From: Micromussa lordhowensis
Lineage: Eukaryota; Cnidaria; Anthozoa; Scleractinia; Lobophylliidae
DNA: 64,000 nt
Direction: 5' to 3'
NCBI GenBank assembly: GCA_964020085.1
Contig: OZ026597.1
Span: 3,376,894-3,440,893 of the forward strand
The stretch's first letter is position 1. Each line of letters begins with the position of its first letter. Below, piece after piece: positions 12,126 to 22,959 of this stretch. The notes under the pieces are model-generated. The model did no database searches, had not been told where the DNA came from, and saw only the letters and a program-made list of their open reading frames with translations. A program made the position numbers and the translations under genes.

Positions 12126-13555
12126 AGGCAATCAAAACAGTTTCCAGCGTTTTTCAAAACTTAGATTCTGATGGGTCGTTATAGCCAGCCTTTATCAGTT
12201 GATGCTATAATCATGGTATCAAGAAAGTGTTCAATCATTGGTGAACATGTTGTTATCATTTTCATGACACAATAGGTTACCATAGTAACAGTATGACCTC
12301 CCTAATTATAGCTTCAAGGGTTTAAATTGAAAAATTAAATTGAAAATTCTAAGGTGGCTCTGAACCCCATCAACAAATTTGTTTAAAGTTGCTAAAAGTT
12401 GCATCTTATCCTACTAATCAAAATGTATATAATACAGGAATTCCGATATTACGCGATGGTGCGATTTCGCACAATCGACCTCAGATCGCATCTGCTCGCA
12501 CAATTCACAAAAATTCGCATAATTCACAAAAGATCGCACATTATTCACAAAATCAACCATAAATAAACAATTTTCTTAAAAAGTCCCGAATAAACACGCC
12601 TTTTTTAAAGATCATTTGCCTTGAAAAAAGCCCTAAGAGCGTCTGTCACCTTCGATTTCGTAAACATTCAAAGGTTCAAGGCGTTTCTTGCATGTCGGGG
12701 GCCTGGTACGAGTCTCATTCTTAAAGAGTTGCCTATTGGTGAAATGCAAACGATCTATTTCTTTGTTTTGACCAATCAGAATTGCCAGTATATATCAACA
12801 ACGCAGTGATCCAAGCGATGTTCATCATTCTGATGGCAAAATGTAATTTCTTTCGTGGAATTCGAAACAAACGTCCCTCGAGGATAAGTTTGTAGTGATT
12901 TCTTTGACTGAAAAGGTTAAATCACACCTTCTGCCAGATTTAACTACCAAAGATAGAGCAAGAAAATACCATTTTTACGTGGACGATAGGCTGAAGATGC
13001 AACGCTATGATCGATGATCTTTCGCAGCCGGAAGTCCGTGATGGGCCAGCACCTCAAGTCTTTTTTATCGATCGCAATTTATCTGTAGATGTTTAATTGT
13101 TGTCCCTTGATGTTCAATTTGTCTTTGGGGCAGCCCCAAAGTGGTTTTCTTCCTTTAAAACCTAGTAAAATATGCTCAAAATAGCTGAGGAAAAAATTGC
13201 ACAATTTGCATAATTTATCGCATAATAGGCCTTTCTTATCGCATAATCTGCCCCGAAAATATCGTGTAATTTCTGTTTTTTTTATCGCACCCTCTCAGAA
13301 GGCCTGATAATAATTATAAAAAGATTCACAGTGCAGCTTTTGCATTACAAGCCCTTAAAGCTATAATTAAGGGTGTTTTTAGGCAGTCATACTGTTACTA
13401 TGGTAACCTACTGTGTCATGAAAATCATAACAACTTGTTCACTGATGATTTCGCAGTATTTTGATACAAATAATTGTAGCATCAATTGATAAAGAGTGGT
13501 TAAAATGACCCATCAAACTCTACATTGTAAGTCTTGGAAACTGTTTTGGGCCACT
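12126..13555. mobile_element. TTAA-flanked MITE, interrupted by element B
   Basis: This is the same family as the element at 213-658. Its ends are AGGCAATCAAAACAGTTTCC and, inverted, AGTGGCCCAAAACAGTTTCC. Both are directly flanked by TTAA (12122-12125 and 13556-13559), which suggests a piggyBac- or Kolobok-type TTAA target. Comparison with the uninterrupted copy shows that 12435-13306 plus one 6-bp duplication is a later insertion. Removing it would leave a MITE of about 550 bp. Confidence 0.8.
12435..13306. mobile_element. CAGG-ended non-autonomous DNA element B, 6-bp TSD
   Basis: An 872-bp insertion flanked by ATAATA on both sides (12429-12434 and 13307-13312). The left end reads CAGGAATTCCGATATTACGC. 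The right end, inverted, reads CAGGCCTTCTGAGAGGGTGC. Many CGCATAA/CGCACAA motifs cluster near both ends (12460-12540 and 13190-13290). The middle contains a short unknown ORF (12621-12809). The CAGG start recalls hAT elements, but the 6-bp TSD is shorter than the usual 8 bp. Confidence 0.85.
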
Positions 13556-14076
13556 TTAAGTATTTCAATTTGAACGTAGTGCTGTTCTGGAGTTCGCCCA
13601 AAAATATTTATTGTAGCGTTCCATGACAAGTGCTCAATCAATAAATGAACTCAATCGTGAAATTCAGCAGGTGTTTTTTAGAATTGTGGGGTTTGCTTGT
13701 AAGCCTTTCCCTGCTCACACCACCAAAGCACTGTCTGCTTCCTCGTGAAAATCATAACAACTTGTTCACTGATGAATTAGCAGTGTTTTGATACAATAAT
13801 TGTAGCATCAATTGATAAAGAGTGGTTATAATGACCCATCAAAATCTAAGTCTACTGTTTTGGGCCACCTTAAGTATTTCAATTTGAATTTCAGATTCAA
13901 TGGTTAATTATTTGTTAAATATCTTCAATTTCAGTTCGCCCAAAAATATTTATTGTAGTGTTCCATGACAAGTGCTCACTCAATAAATGAACTAATCCGT
14001 GGGTGATTTTTTAGAATTGTGGGGTTTGTTTGTAAGCCTTCCCTGCTCACACCACCAAAGCACTGTCTGCTTCGTC
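13418..14076. repeat. Tandem segmental duplication, ~327-bp unit
   Basis: Unit 1 (13418-13744) and unit 2 (13745-14076) both run from TGAAAATCATAACAACTTGT, through the end of the TTAA-type MITE and AGTTCGCCCAAAAATATTTA, to CACCACCAAAGCACTGTCTG. They differ by substitutions and small indels, so the duplication postdates insertion of the MITE but is not recent. Confidence 0.85.
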
Positions 14077-15114
14077 AAGTTTTTTTGCTCTCGCTTGGAA
14101 AGCTTGCTATGCAGGCTATGTTCAGTTTATGAAGGCCACATTTACATTGTACATATATGTATAACTTAAGAACCAATAACTTTTTTTTAAAATTGACTAG
14201 ATCGACAGCATTAATTACTTGTTGTAAGGAGAAGCATCAATTGACAAAAAAGAAAGAGAACTTTGAACTCTTTTAGTCCATTTAAAAAATTGCATAGATG
14301 TTAACAAATATCTTGACACTAATGACTGTCAGGCAACTTAGCAACAATCCCGTCAAAAGCTGCAGTTTGCTGGATTTCTCAAGATGGAATTTCATCCTAT
14401 AATGGTACACTGCACCTGTTCCTCAAAGAGACTAAAAGCTATAGTGATATTGTATGTTAGTCCACTAAATATAAAACAAAACTTTGACTGACCTGCCATG
14501 TGATCATCTGTTGTATTTCTCTTCCTCCACTGATCTTTTGGTGTCAACATGTTTCTTGTTTGCCCTGATAAGAGATACAAACATACATGTATTATAGAGG
14601 TTCTTATGATTTCTTACTGTTGGTATACTTTAATTTATACCCGCCTGTCTGTGTTACGTGCATAGGGTCATCTTTCGATCACCTTTTGACATGGGATCTC
14701 TCGACAGGCTATGTAAACAACTGACAAGACCAAACTGTTCAACTGGCAATTTTTCTGGTAATTGTTTGATCTACATGTAGAGCACGTTATTGTGGGATTG
14801 GCGTAGTTTGATAGGTGTCCCACAAATATCCGTCTCCTGGATCATGTTGGTGCAGCAAACATGTGTCAGTAGCTACTGACTTGTAATTTTCCTTTGTTTC
14901 CTAAGTTTTTGGAAACAGTGTGTGAAAATAAAAATGGCTGCCTGAGGTTGAGACGAGATTCCTGGGAACAAGTGGAATAATTCTTATGGGGGGGGGGGGG
15001 GTAAATTTATATAAATGCACATGCTAATTGTAAACCCCTTACTTTTCAAGCTTGACCAATGAAAAGCGACACATTGTTTCTGTTGTCTTAATGTCATTCT
15101 ACTATATTATTGTC
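14077..15114. other. Intergenic, G-run
   Basis: No gene supported. A G-run of about 14 lies at 14988-15001. GGAAAGCTTGCTATGCAGGCTA at 14097-14118 resembles the inner end of the AGCCTGCG-type hairpin element seen at 46.7 kb. Confidence 0.4.
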
Positions 15115-15354
15115 ATGTCAAAGAAGAAAATATTATTGTTCTTTGGTTGAGAAAACAAAAGAGAAGAACACAGACCGCAAACGGAAGCCAGCAGAACCGA
15201 CAGCGTTAATGAAGAAAAAGTGAGTGATACTGATGAATGTGAACCTTTTTTAAACCAAAGGCTAAAGCAGCAGGAAGAGACTCTCAATCTACCTGGTTGG
15301 AAAAATACAAGTGCTTGCGATATGACAACACATTCTTCTACTGCAAACAGCTGA
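15115..15354 (+). pseudogene. Broken N-terminal fragment, possible hAT/ZMYM-type transposase
   Basis: An ATG opens 80 codons in one frame, interrupted by a TGA at codon 12. After it come basic and then acidic, polar stretches (ENKREEHRPQTEASRTDSVN and onward) ending at a TGA. The start MSKKKILLFFG resembles the N-terminus of hAT/ZMYM-type transposases, which often begin MSK followed by a short hydrophobic FF motif. That match is a family impression only. No zinc finger or DDE domain follows. Confidence 0.3.
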
Positions 15355-15515
15355 TGTTGGCGTGGATTTAGTGCTGAGAATTTGACTGAAACTGCCCACA
15401 GAAATAGAATGGAGGCAGAAACATTACTTGCGGGACCTTCAGTTGAGAGTTATGGCTTAAACAAAGCTGTCTGTTTATGGAGGGGAAAAAACGAAAGGAG
15501 AATTTTCAAGAAGAA

Positions 15516-15656
15516 CAATAGACCCATTTCAGTAATTCCCAATCTGGAGGACAAACAATGGTTGTTTTCTCCCCTGAGAGAAACAAACCTTTCAAATGCA
15601 AAACAATCTTATTGTTTTGTCCTCCAGATTGGGAATTAACTGAAATGGGTCTATTG
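15516..15656. mobile_element. Hairpin MITE (CAATAGACCCATTTCAG ends)
   Basis: The left arm starts CAATAGACCCATTTCAGTAA and the right arm ends with its reverse complement (ACTGAAATGGGTCTATTG). The arms are about 44 bp with few mismatches, around a unique centre of about 50 bp. Confidence 0.9.
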
Positions 15657-16478
15657 ATCCTACAGTAAACAGTTAACAGTAAACTCTATCACAAGACATT
15701 TTAACAAAACTGCAAGGGAATGTAGTAGTTTCTTCACCAGATTTTTTATAGTACATGTATGCATGTTCTACTCATAAAATTATCTCATTTATGCTGACTG
15801 ACAAGCATTTATGCTGACTGACAAGCAGAAAACAGTGTGTTCCCCCAAAAAACTATAATGTCTCCTAGAAAATTGTTGAATGGGACAGATTGTCCTTGAT
15901 CAGACACCGTGGGCCACCACCTCTTTTAATATTCAGGGATTCTGATAGGTCGCAGAAAAAAGGCAAATTTCACAGGATTTTCAGAGACAAATTTGCGGAA
16001 AAAAAAGCCAATTTCACTGGAATTTGGCGGGCATTTTCTGAGCAAATTTCGCTGAAAAATGATCAGTAAAAAACAAGCGACATTTTTGTATGCGAGATGA
16101 AGGAATAAGGCGTAATCCTTTCCAAAATGTTATTCACAAAACACAGCATTCTGTAATTAATGTTGTGCAGGATACAAGCGCAGGAAAACTCTTGTACTCT
16201 TGTCCCCAGTTTTCACAGTCTATGCTAAGAATGCCTGGGACCATGACCCCACTTTTGGCAAACATCATTTCCTCTTTTAACAACAATGCTCTCGAGAAAT
16301 GTGCCAGTGGCAAAGCTCTTTACATTGTGGCTACTGCCCAGTTTTTTGCAACATTAATCTGAGAATGCCTGGTAGTTTTTGGATGTTGTTTACTTGTTGC
16401 AGTGACAAAGTTTCACCATAAATTTAAACAGCTCCAATAGCCAAGATAAGTTTCAAATATGTTGTACCGACTTGTATT

Positions 16479-17411
16479 GAGTTATGGGGTTACACGAGCC
16501 AACCGCGAGCCCAAGTCAACCTCGAGTCACGAGTCAACGACGAGTCAAGCAAATTTTTTTTCTTCCTTTTTATTTTGTCCCGGAAAGAAAACTATATCGT
16601 AGGAAATAAATATTTGAATATGATCTATATAATATAGATTGTCTTAGCATTAATAACAAGCTTACCTCACGCCGCGCGCCATCTTGTAGTCTCACGCAAC
16701 CAACCTCGTTCCCAGGGTCTCTCATCTTACCGCCTCGCCCCAGGCGGTAAGATGAGAGACCCTGGGAACGAGGTTGTCACGCAACCCTATCAACCAGGCC
16801 ACCCTGGAATCTTCTCGTGCTCAGTCCCCCTTTTTATGGCCAACATGGTGGCGAAGTGCCGTGTCCTTTGCGGATTGTCAAGGTAAGAATGTCTTGTCGA
16901 AATAGTAAGTGACATTTGTCTAGTTGTCAATCTACTGACTCTGAGAAAAGTTGAACGATAACATTCGTGCCACCCGTGCGGCGTTTCTCTTGCCAGAATT
17001 TCGTGCGCGACCTTGAAGTTCTGAGATCGTGTTTACTATGTGTTCACGAAACCTTTGGAGCGTTGCAAAGTTGCATTTATTTCGTAAATACATTCAACGT
17101 TTCAATGTGACTTACCATCCCAGCACGACGCCATATTGTTGCTAGAGTGAGCACGAGAAGATCCCAGGGTGGTCTGGGTAATATGTTGCGTGAGACTCCA
17201 AGATGGCGCGTGGCGCGAGGTGAGTCTGTTATTAAAATGTCCTACTGTGCTGCTGCTAAGAAAATCCATTTTGATATATTTTATTTCCTACGATATAGTT
17301 TTCTTTCCGGGACAAAATAAAAAGGAAGAAAAAAAATTTGCTTGACTCGTCGTTGACTCGTGACTCGAGGTTGACTTGGGCTCGCGGTTGGCTCGTGTTA
17401 CCCCATAACTC
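16479..17411. mobile_element. Mutator-like foldback element 1, 9-bp TSD
   Basis: Perfect 9-bp duplications ACTTGTATT flank it (16470-16478 and 17412-17420). The terminal inverted repeats start GAGTTATGGGGTTACACGAG and stay near-identical for about 130 bp. Long arms plus a 9-bp TSD are the hallmark of Mutator-like elements. It has no transposase. The centre carries an ATG at 16845 that opens 38 nt ending at a consensus donor (CAAG/GTAAGA). On the opposite strand, an ATG near 17133 is followed by GATG/GTAAGT. Both resemble captured first exons. Confidence 0.88.
16702..16775. repeat. Perfect 34-bp hairpin inside Mutator-like element 1
   Basis: The arms 16702-16735 and 16742-16775 are exact reverse complements, starting AACCTCGTTCCCAGGGTCTC, with the loop CGCCCC. 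It is absent from the opposite arm of the host element, so it looks like a separate small insertion. Confidence 0.92.
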
Positions 17412-17775
17412 ACTTGTATTTGGTACAATTTTTAGTGAATTTTGCGGTATTTTGCCTGTTTTTGTGAATTTCGTGGGATTTACTTGAATTTCGCAGTTCC
17501 ACGACCGCGCAAAACACCAGCAACCCTGAATATTTGAAAGATGTAAACATTCAAAACAGCTGACTTACATGTATCTCTTACAGAATGACTTCCTGATATT
17601 CCTAGCCTTACACTGTATTTTGATGTGAAATAAATCCATCATTCGTGACTAAAAGTCGAGTTCAACCAGTCTGTTTTTATGAAGGCCAGGTTACAAAGCA
17701 TGTCGGGAGATGGCATGTCAAAAAAGAGCCAGGTATGCACATAACACTGAAAGCTGGTGAAACTGATGGAATTAG

Positions 17776-18205
17776 AATGCAACCACCTCTTCTCAGCAAA
17801 GTTTTCCAAAATACCAAATCACTATATACAGTATATTTGGAACTTTATGTAAGCAACCACCTCTCATAAGCGACCGCGACCAGTTTTAGAGCTAAAAGTT
17901 TGAAATTCACTTTTGTTTTAACCTCCCGTATGCGACCACTGGACAATTATATTTATAAGAGTGGAAATTGGATAATAAGGTGTTGTAACATTTGGAAATT
18001 TCTCAGTGGGGAAGTACCTGATTTTTCTAAAAATCGGCTTTTCACATGAATAAAACGCTTAAACATGGGGTATGTCTTTGCAGTTACCATAATTATGCTA
18101 ATGAGGAAAAAATTTGGCCTAGTATGGTCTAAGCTCTTGTAAGCGACAACCTCCCGTATGTGATCACCTAGGCTTGACATTTTGGGTGGCCGCTTACGGG
18201 AGGTT
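17776..18205. repeat. Dispersed repeat with AACCTCCCGTAAGCGACCAC motif, copy 1
   Basis: Contains several forms of the motif GTGGTCGCTTACGGGAGGTT and its complement near both ends (about 17845-17880, 17920-17943, 18135-18205). The middle matches 39.9-40.1 kb in inverted orientation (CAGTGGGGAAGTACC here, GGTACTTCCCATTGAG there). It is non-coding, and no TSD was identified. Confidence 0.8.
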
Positions 18206-21200
18206 CAACTGTAATAAGAGTATAAAAATGTACAAGTGTAGGAACACTTGTGAAAAACATTGCAGGTACCAGAAATATGAACTGACCTGATCTAGCTGTG
18301 TGTGTGACTCCAGAGTCTATTGATATTAGAGGTCCCATTGTTGTTTGCCTGATAATAAATCAAAATAATTCAGTCAGAGGCTTATAGGGTAACCATTTAC
18401 TTTTGAGTAGAAGGTATGACATGCAACATAGAAAAATGAATTAATTGCTTTAACAGCAGCTTTGTTTACATTTTTCCAGCTACCCATGATGAGAAGAGCA
18501 ACTTCCCACAGTTCATATTTTGCCACTAAGAACCATATTGACGATTTCCAGGACTAAGCAACATAATCCAAAAGTAAACATCTGTAATAATGCTGCATCA
18601 TAAATACCGCAAAGCCTCTTAACCAGGTAAATAAGCAAATGAATTAAGCTTAACCCCATTACGACTCAGGTTGACTTGACCGACAAGTAAAGGATTGGAC
18701 ATATGGAGTAAGACTGCTAAATACTTATGTATTTACAAAGAAAAAGAACAAGAAAAGAAACTAGAGAGAGAGAGCACGAAAATGCGGAGTGTACGGTCTA
18801 CATAAGCTTGATTTATTGTTAAATCGCACAACCTACCTACCACAGATGAACAACATGGCGGCTTCTCCATTCTACGTCTGTGATCTTGATAACTAGAATT
18901 GATCAAAAGTCACCAGATTTTAAAATGACTTTAGTCTTCATAAAATATAAAAAAGCTTATTTACTTACCAAGAAGTTAAATATCTTGGAAGAAAGTCGAA
19001 CCCAGCACGTGGAAATAGCGAAAGTTGGACGGTCGATGGGCATCCTGGGATAGTTTTGGTTTAGCCTCCCCTCCCCAGAAGCTCCACTGCACTACTGAGG
19101 GAGCCACCCATTCTAATGAACCGCAAAAAAGGGAAAGAAAACAAAACGTGTCAGATGTTTTTGGGGTGTTTTTGATGGATAAATTCCCGAATTCTGTATC
19201 AGTCAATTGTCTTATCTAAGGCGAAACCGTGTATCGCTACACTTGCGTTCCTTTGCGTTTTCCGTTAGTTCTGCAACGCAATTTCTACGCTATAACCTTC
19301 AGGAAGTTCTCTCGTGCAGTTTCTGAGGAGGCACTCTCTTTAATGGCCAATGCAGGTGGAGAGAAAGGCTCCTCCCGGAAGGGGTACCTTATTCAGGCTT
19401 CAGATATATAAATGGGTAGGGATTACACAAGTTCAGGTATATACATGTAGAAGGGTAGAAGTCCAACGTGAACATGAACCGTGAATATAAAATACTTGTT
19501 TTTCTGGTTTTATCTCTTCTGGAAATGCTTGATCTTCACCCCCACTGTAGTATTGTTCACTAATTAATTTCATTCCAAGGTTTTAGAAACGAGATGTAGT
19601 GTTCCTAAGAAGGTGTGTGAAAGAGGTTCCTTTTATAATCTCGATAAAAAGCCCCGGGATTTAAATTCTATTAAACGGACTCCCTTTGCATTTGTCCCCG
19701 CACGCTCACGCGCGTTCAGTACTTTGACACACGTTTTACCTTTTTTCAAGCAGATCCACACTCGTTAACTTTGGTGCGCCCAGCCTTTTTTGTCCTCAAG
19801 CCCCTTCCCATAAACGTTTTGAACCGGCTTTCGCCCAGCCGCCAATAGCTTCGCGCGCCTTTCAGGCGTGTTAGACTTGGCTTGCCGACCTGTTTTTTTT
19901 TGGGTTTATCCATGTACACATGATTGAGCTTTCAGGCCTGTGAAAGACGCGGTTCATTCTCCTCTGAATTGTGAGACGTTTTCAAGCTGATTTGCTACCC
20001 CCCCCTAGACCACAAGATTTTCGCGATCCCACGCGCGTTGCACGCGTAGTTTGCATTCATCATGAGCAGGGTCTGTTTTTACTCCTCGTGTATTTTCTGT
20101 CTTTTTTCAAGCAAACTCATACCGGTTAACCGAGGGGAAAGCCCAGCGTTTGTTCTCCTGAGACCCCTTCTGGACGTTCTGAAGCTCTTTAGAGTATGTG
20201 TTTTCCCCTCTATCTCAAATTGGATTTTGTACAATTTGCTGTAGTTAAATTGCTGTTAAGTTAAATTACAAAGAAATAATGGATGCAAGCTCGCGAGTTT
20301 AAAACGAGAATTTATTCTCCAAGATCTATGATAACTAAGGCCAAATTCAGTGAGAAAAATGTGCAGTGCTTTCTTCGAATTAAGTATCAAATTCTATGTA
20401 CGTAACACGAAGAAGAAAATCAAAAATTGGTTTGAACTACCTAAAAATGGTCTAAATCCTTTTATCAATATATTTTGCTGAGGATATACTCTTTTCCACT
20501 CAGATTGTATTGAGATGAAAAGGTCGATAAGGCTGAAAACCTCTCTGCAACAAGGGCCGTGATTTTAATTATGCCAAGAATAATTACAGTGCTACTATAT
20601 AAAACATTATGTATTCTTACTGAGTTATACTAAAAATGCATGTACTTAATTTCCACTTAAGTTGTATGTTAATCTGGAATAGATAAGAAAGTTTAGTCTA
20701 TAAAAGCTAGGTTTTGTCCTTAGTATTTTAATGCCACCATATATGGCGAGCAAAAGTTTAAAATGAACGGCTATCCTTTATTTTTTGCTGAATCTGTTGT
20801 TGTTGTTGTTGTCGTTTTTTCGTGGAAAGAGTAGGTGCTAGTTAATCTAAGTTACTATACTGTGTATTTCTTAAGATATTGACGAATGACTTATACACTA
20901 AAATATAAAGAGAGATGAAGGGTAACAGATTTATTTCCCCTTGTAGGTCTTATTTCTAACTACTTATTAACCTAGAGTGAGATTTTTACAGGAAAATCTC
21001 AAAAAGCCGTGACGTTTCCGCTGGGACCGAGCGATATTAGCTCCAGTCTGGGTTTTCTAGTGTGAAACTTTCACAGTGAGAGCGAAGAACAGTCTATCCA
21101 ATATTAGTAAATTCTCAGCTCCGACTATTGCATTTCTAGCTTTTTGATTGGCTAAAAAAACTTCTACTATGAGCCAATAGTCGGAGTTTTACGTCGTATG

Positions 21201-21300
21201 GAAAATAATGCGCCAAGTTTAAAAATTTTCCGCACGAAGTTTTCAACTTCAGCCCTCTATAATGGCTGAAATAAAAATCGGCGGCAGAACCCGGTTCGAG
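18206..21300. other. Intergenic, no supported gene
   Basis: Only short ORFs on both strands without domain-like translations. A CATGGCGGCTTC start-like motif lies at about 18853. AGCTCCGACTATTGC near 21118 and AGCCAATAGTCGGAG near 21171 form a short inverted pair just left of the nested foldback cluster. Confidence 0.4.
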
Positions 21301-21310
21301 AATTTACTAA

Positions 21311-21929
21311 AACAGTTATTCCATTCGCCCTTGTTGGATATGAAGTGATTACAACCAACTCACGCTACGCGCTCGTTGGTTATTTTATCACTTCATATCC
21401 AACTCGGGCTCATGGAATAATTGTTATTTAGTATAAATTTACCGTAGTCTATTGTGAATCCGTGAATTTGATTGGCTATATTACCGTCGACTATCTGCTG
21501 TTAGTATAAATCTACTAGCGTTCTATCACGAATGCCGTTCTCTGATTGGCTACGCTACTCACTATCTATTCTGTGATAGATAGTGAGTAGCGTAATAGTG
21601 TGCACTTGTTAACAAAATGACGGCCGTTTCTTGGCGTTTTCGAAGTGTTGAGAAGAGGATTTAGATTAAGTTTTGAACGACTAGTAGATTTATACTAAAA
21701 CAATTAGATTATTCGCTCTCGATTTCTATCGCGCGATAGTTGACTCGGGCTGCGCCCTCGTCAACTATCACGCGATAGAAATCTCGAGCTCATAATCTAA
21801 TTGTTAAATAGTCAACAGTTACGCATCAGTGCACATCGCGCGTCACGTTTGAACCTGATGTAACATAATAAAACAGGTCTTTTCTACGCGATACATGACT
21901 TTGTTTTCTTTTTATGCAATGAGACTACG

Positions 21930-21995
<66 letters not shown>

Positions 21996-22027
21996 CGTAG
22001 AAAACTCGGGCTCGCAGTCTAATTGTT
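21311..22027. mobile_element. Cluster of nested foldback MITEs
   Basis: Four hairpins sit at 21311-21425, 21551-21595, 21699-21805 and 21945-22027. The first, third and fourth end AACAATTA...TAATTGTT or close variants. They are wrapped by two further inverted pairs: a perfect 24-bp pair (21427-21450 with 21922-21945) and, inside it, a perfect 18-bp pair (21501-21518 with 21681-21698). The geometry is concentric, as if related elements inserted inside one another. A start-codon motif AAAATGACGGCCG lies at about 21616 in the innermost unit. Confidence 0.85.
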
Positions 22028-22321
22028 AAATAAACCTCCGAAGGCTTGGCTTAGCTTAGTGTTAGGTTGTGTTTGGACCCTTGTATTGTTCATTTTAAGC
22101 CTACAGAATTTTTTTTTACGGAGTCTTTACAGTCTTTACAGAGTTTTACTCTATGCTATGCTTGTATGAAGAAAGCATTCTTCAGATACAAGCAGTGTCA
22201 AACCGCAAAATTAACTCCTTCTCCTAACTTGATTGAACAAATTCAATCCTAAAACAATTTAGTGAAGCACCGCCTGTAAAGATAAAGCCTACTGTGAATA
22301 TTAACTCACTCATACACCTAA

Positions 22322-22617
22322 CACCCCGTCCAGACTGTGTCGAAGAAATCTGAAAAGGCAGCGTTCATTGATCATTTTGAATTTGTGTTTGAGAAAAACT
22401 CGGGCAGGGAAATCGCATGATTACCGTGACGCCATAGTTTACGAAAAGCTCCGTTTACAAAATGTTTTCAGTCCACACTAAAACGAAAAGCCGGCGTTTT
22501 CAATTCCTCCCGTGTTTGAAGAGCGCTTTCGAAAAGCTTCGTTTTTGTGACGGATTAGTGTGGCGGTATGCCTAACCGTAGCGTTTTCAAATTTCTTCGG
22601 CGTATCGTAGATGGGGA
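22322..22617. mobile_element. CCCCGTC-type interspersed repeat, copy 1
   Basis: Contains CACACTAAAACGAAAAG, TTTTCAATTCCTCCCG, TTCGAAAAGC and GTTTTCAAATTTCTTCGGCG. The same blocks occur in 56535-56820. The sequence is non-coding and lies immediately downstream of the SRCR/Ig gene's 3' end. Confidence 0.7.
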
Positions 22618-22638
22618 ATAAAACAACAGCTATACAGT

Positions 22639-22644
22639 TTATTT
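22639..22644 (-). terminator. Polyadenylation signal of the SRCR/Ig gene
   Basis: AATAAA on the minus strand (TTTATT on plus), 38 bp past the TAA stop at 22684-22682. This spacing is short but usable. No other canonical signal lies closer. Confidence 0.5.
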
Positions 22645-22681
22645 CTAAAAGCTCCTATGTTCTGCATGCATTCTTGTTGAT

Positions 22682-22959
22682 TTATGCTGAGGCTCCGTCG
22701 ACATCTTCATCGTAAGGCTCTGTTGTGTCTTCATAAGGCGTTTCTGTTTTTCCAAACGTCGACTGCATTTTGGATTTCAAGTCGGAGAATCGAGCTGGCT
22801 TGTCAATCAGCCTGTCGCCGCTGAATTGTCTATATGGAGACTTTCTGCATTTGTAGATGACAATGGCAATGACGACAATGATAACGAGTAAGACAGGAAT
22901 GATAATTCCTATCAATATTCCGGTGCTGAGGCCACGTGATTTCGCTGCTTGTACAGGTT
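22682..22959 (-). CDS. SRCR/Ig receptor exon 16: membrane helix and cytoplasmic tail
   Basis: Acceptor TTTTAG/AACCTG, phase 1. It encodes a short stalk, a strongly hydrophobic helix ([20 protein letters not shown]) and a basic stop-transfer YKCRK. A tail of about 56 residues ends [19 protein letters not shown] before TAA. The paired acidic-flanked tyrosines are plausible SH2 docking sites; this is inference. Confidence 0.9.

Larger units (their letters stand above)
15934..17528. mobile_element. CAGG-ended element C with nested Mutator-like insertion
   Basis: Flanked by perfect 6-bp duplications AATATT (15928-15933 and 17529-17534). The left end is CAGGGATTCTGATAGGTCGC. The right end, inverted, is CAGGGTTGCTGGTGTTTTGC. 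Clusters of short TTTCGC/GAATTT motifs lie inside both ends. A 90-codon unknown ORF (16090-16362, plus) sits in the left half. A Mutator-like foldback element (16479-17411) with its own TSD interrupts the right half. Without it, element C would be about 650 bp, close to element A. Confidence 0.85.

Noticed and set aside
22682..22862. ITAM/ITIM signalling motif in the receptor tail
   Set aside because: Neither Tyr 1948 nor Tyr 1955 is followed by xxL/I; only general acidic tyrosine motifs are present.
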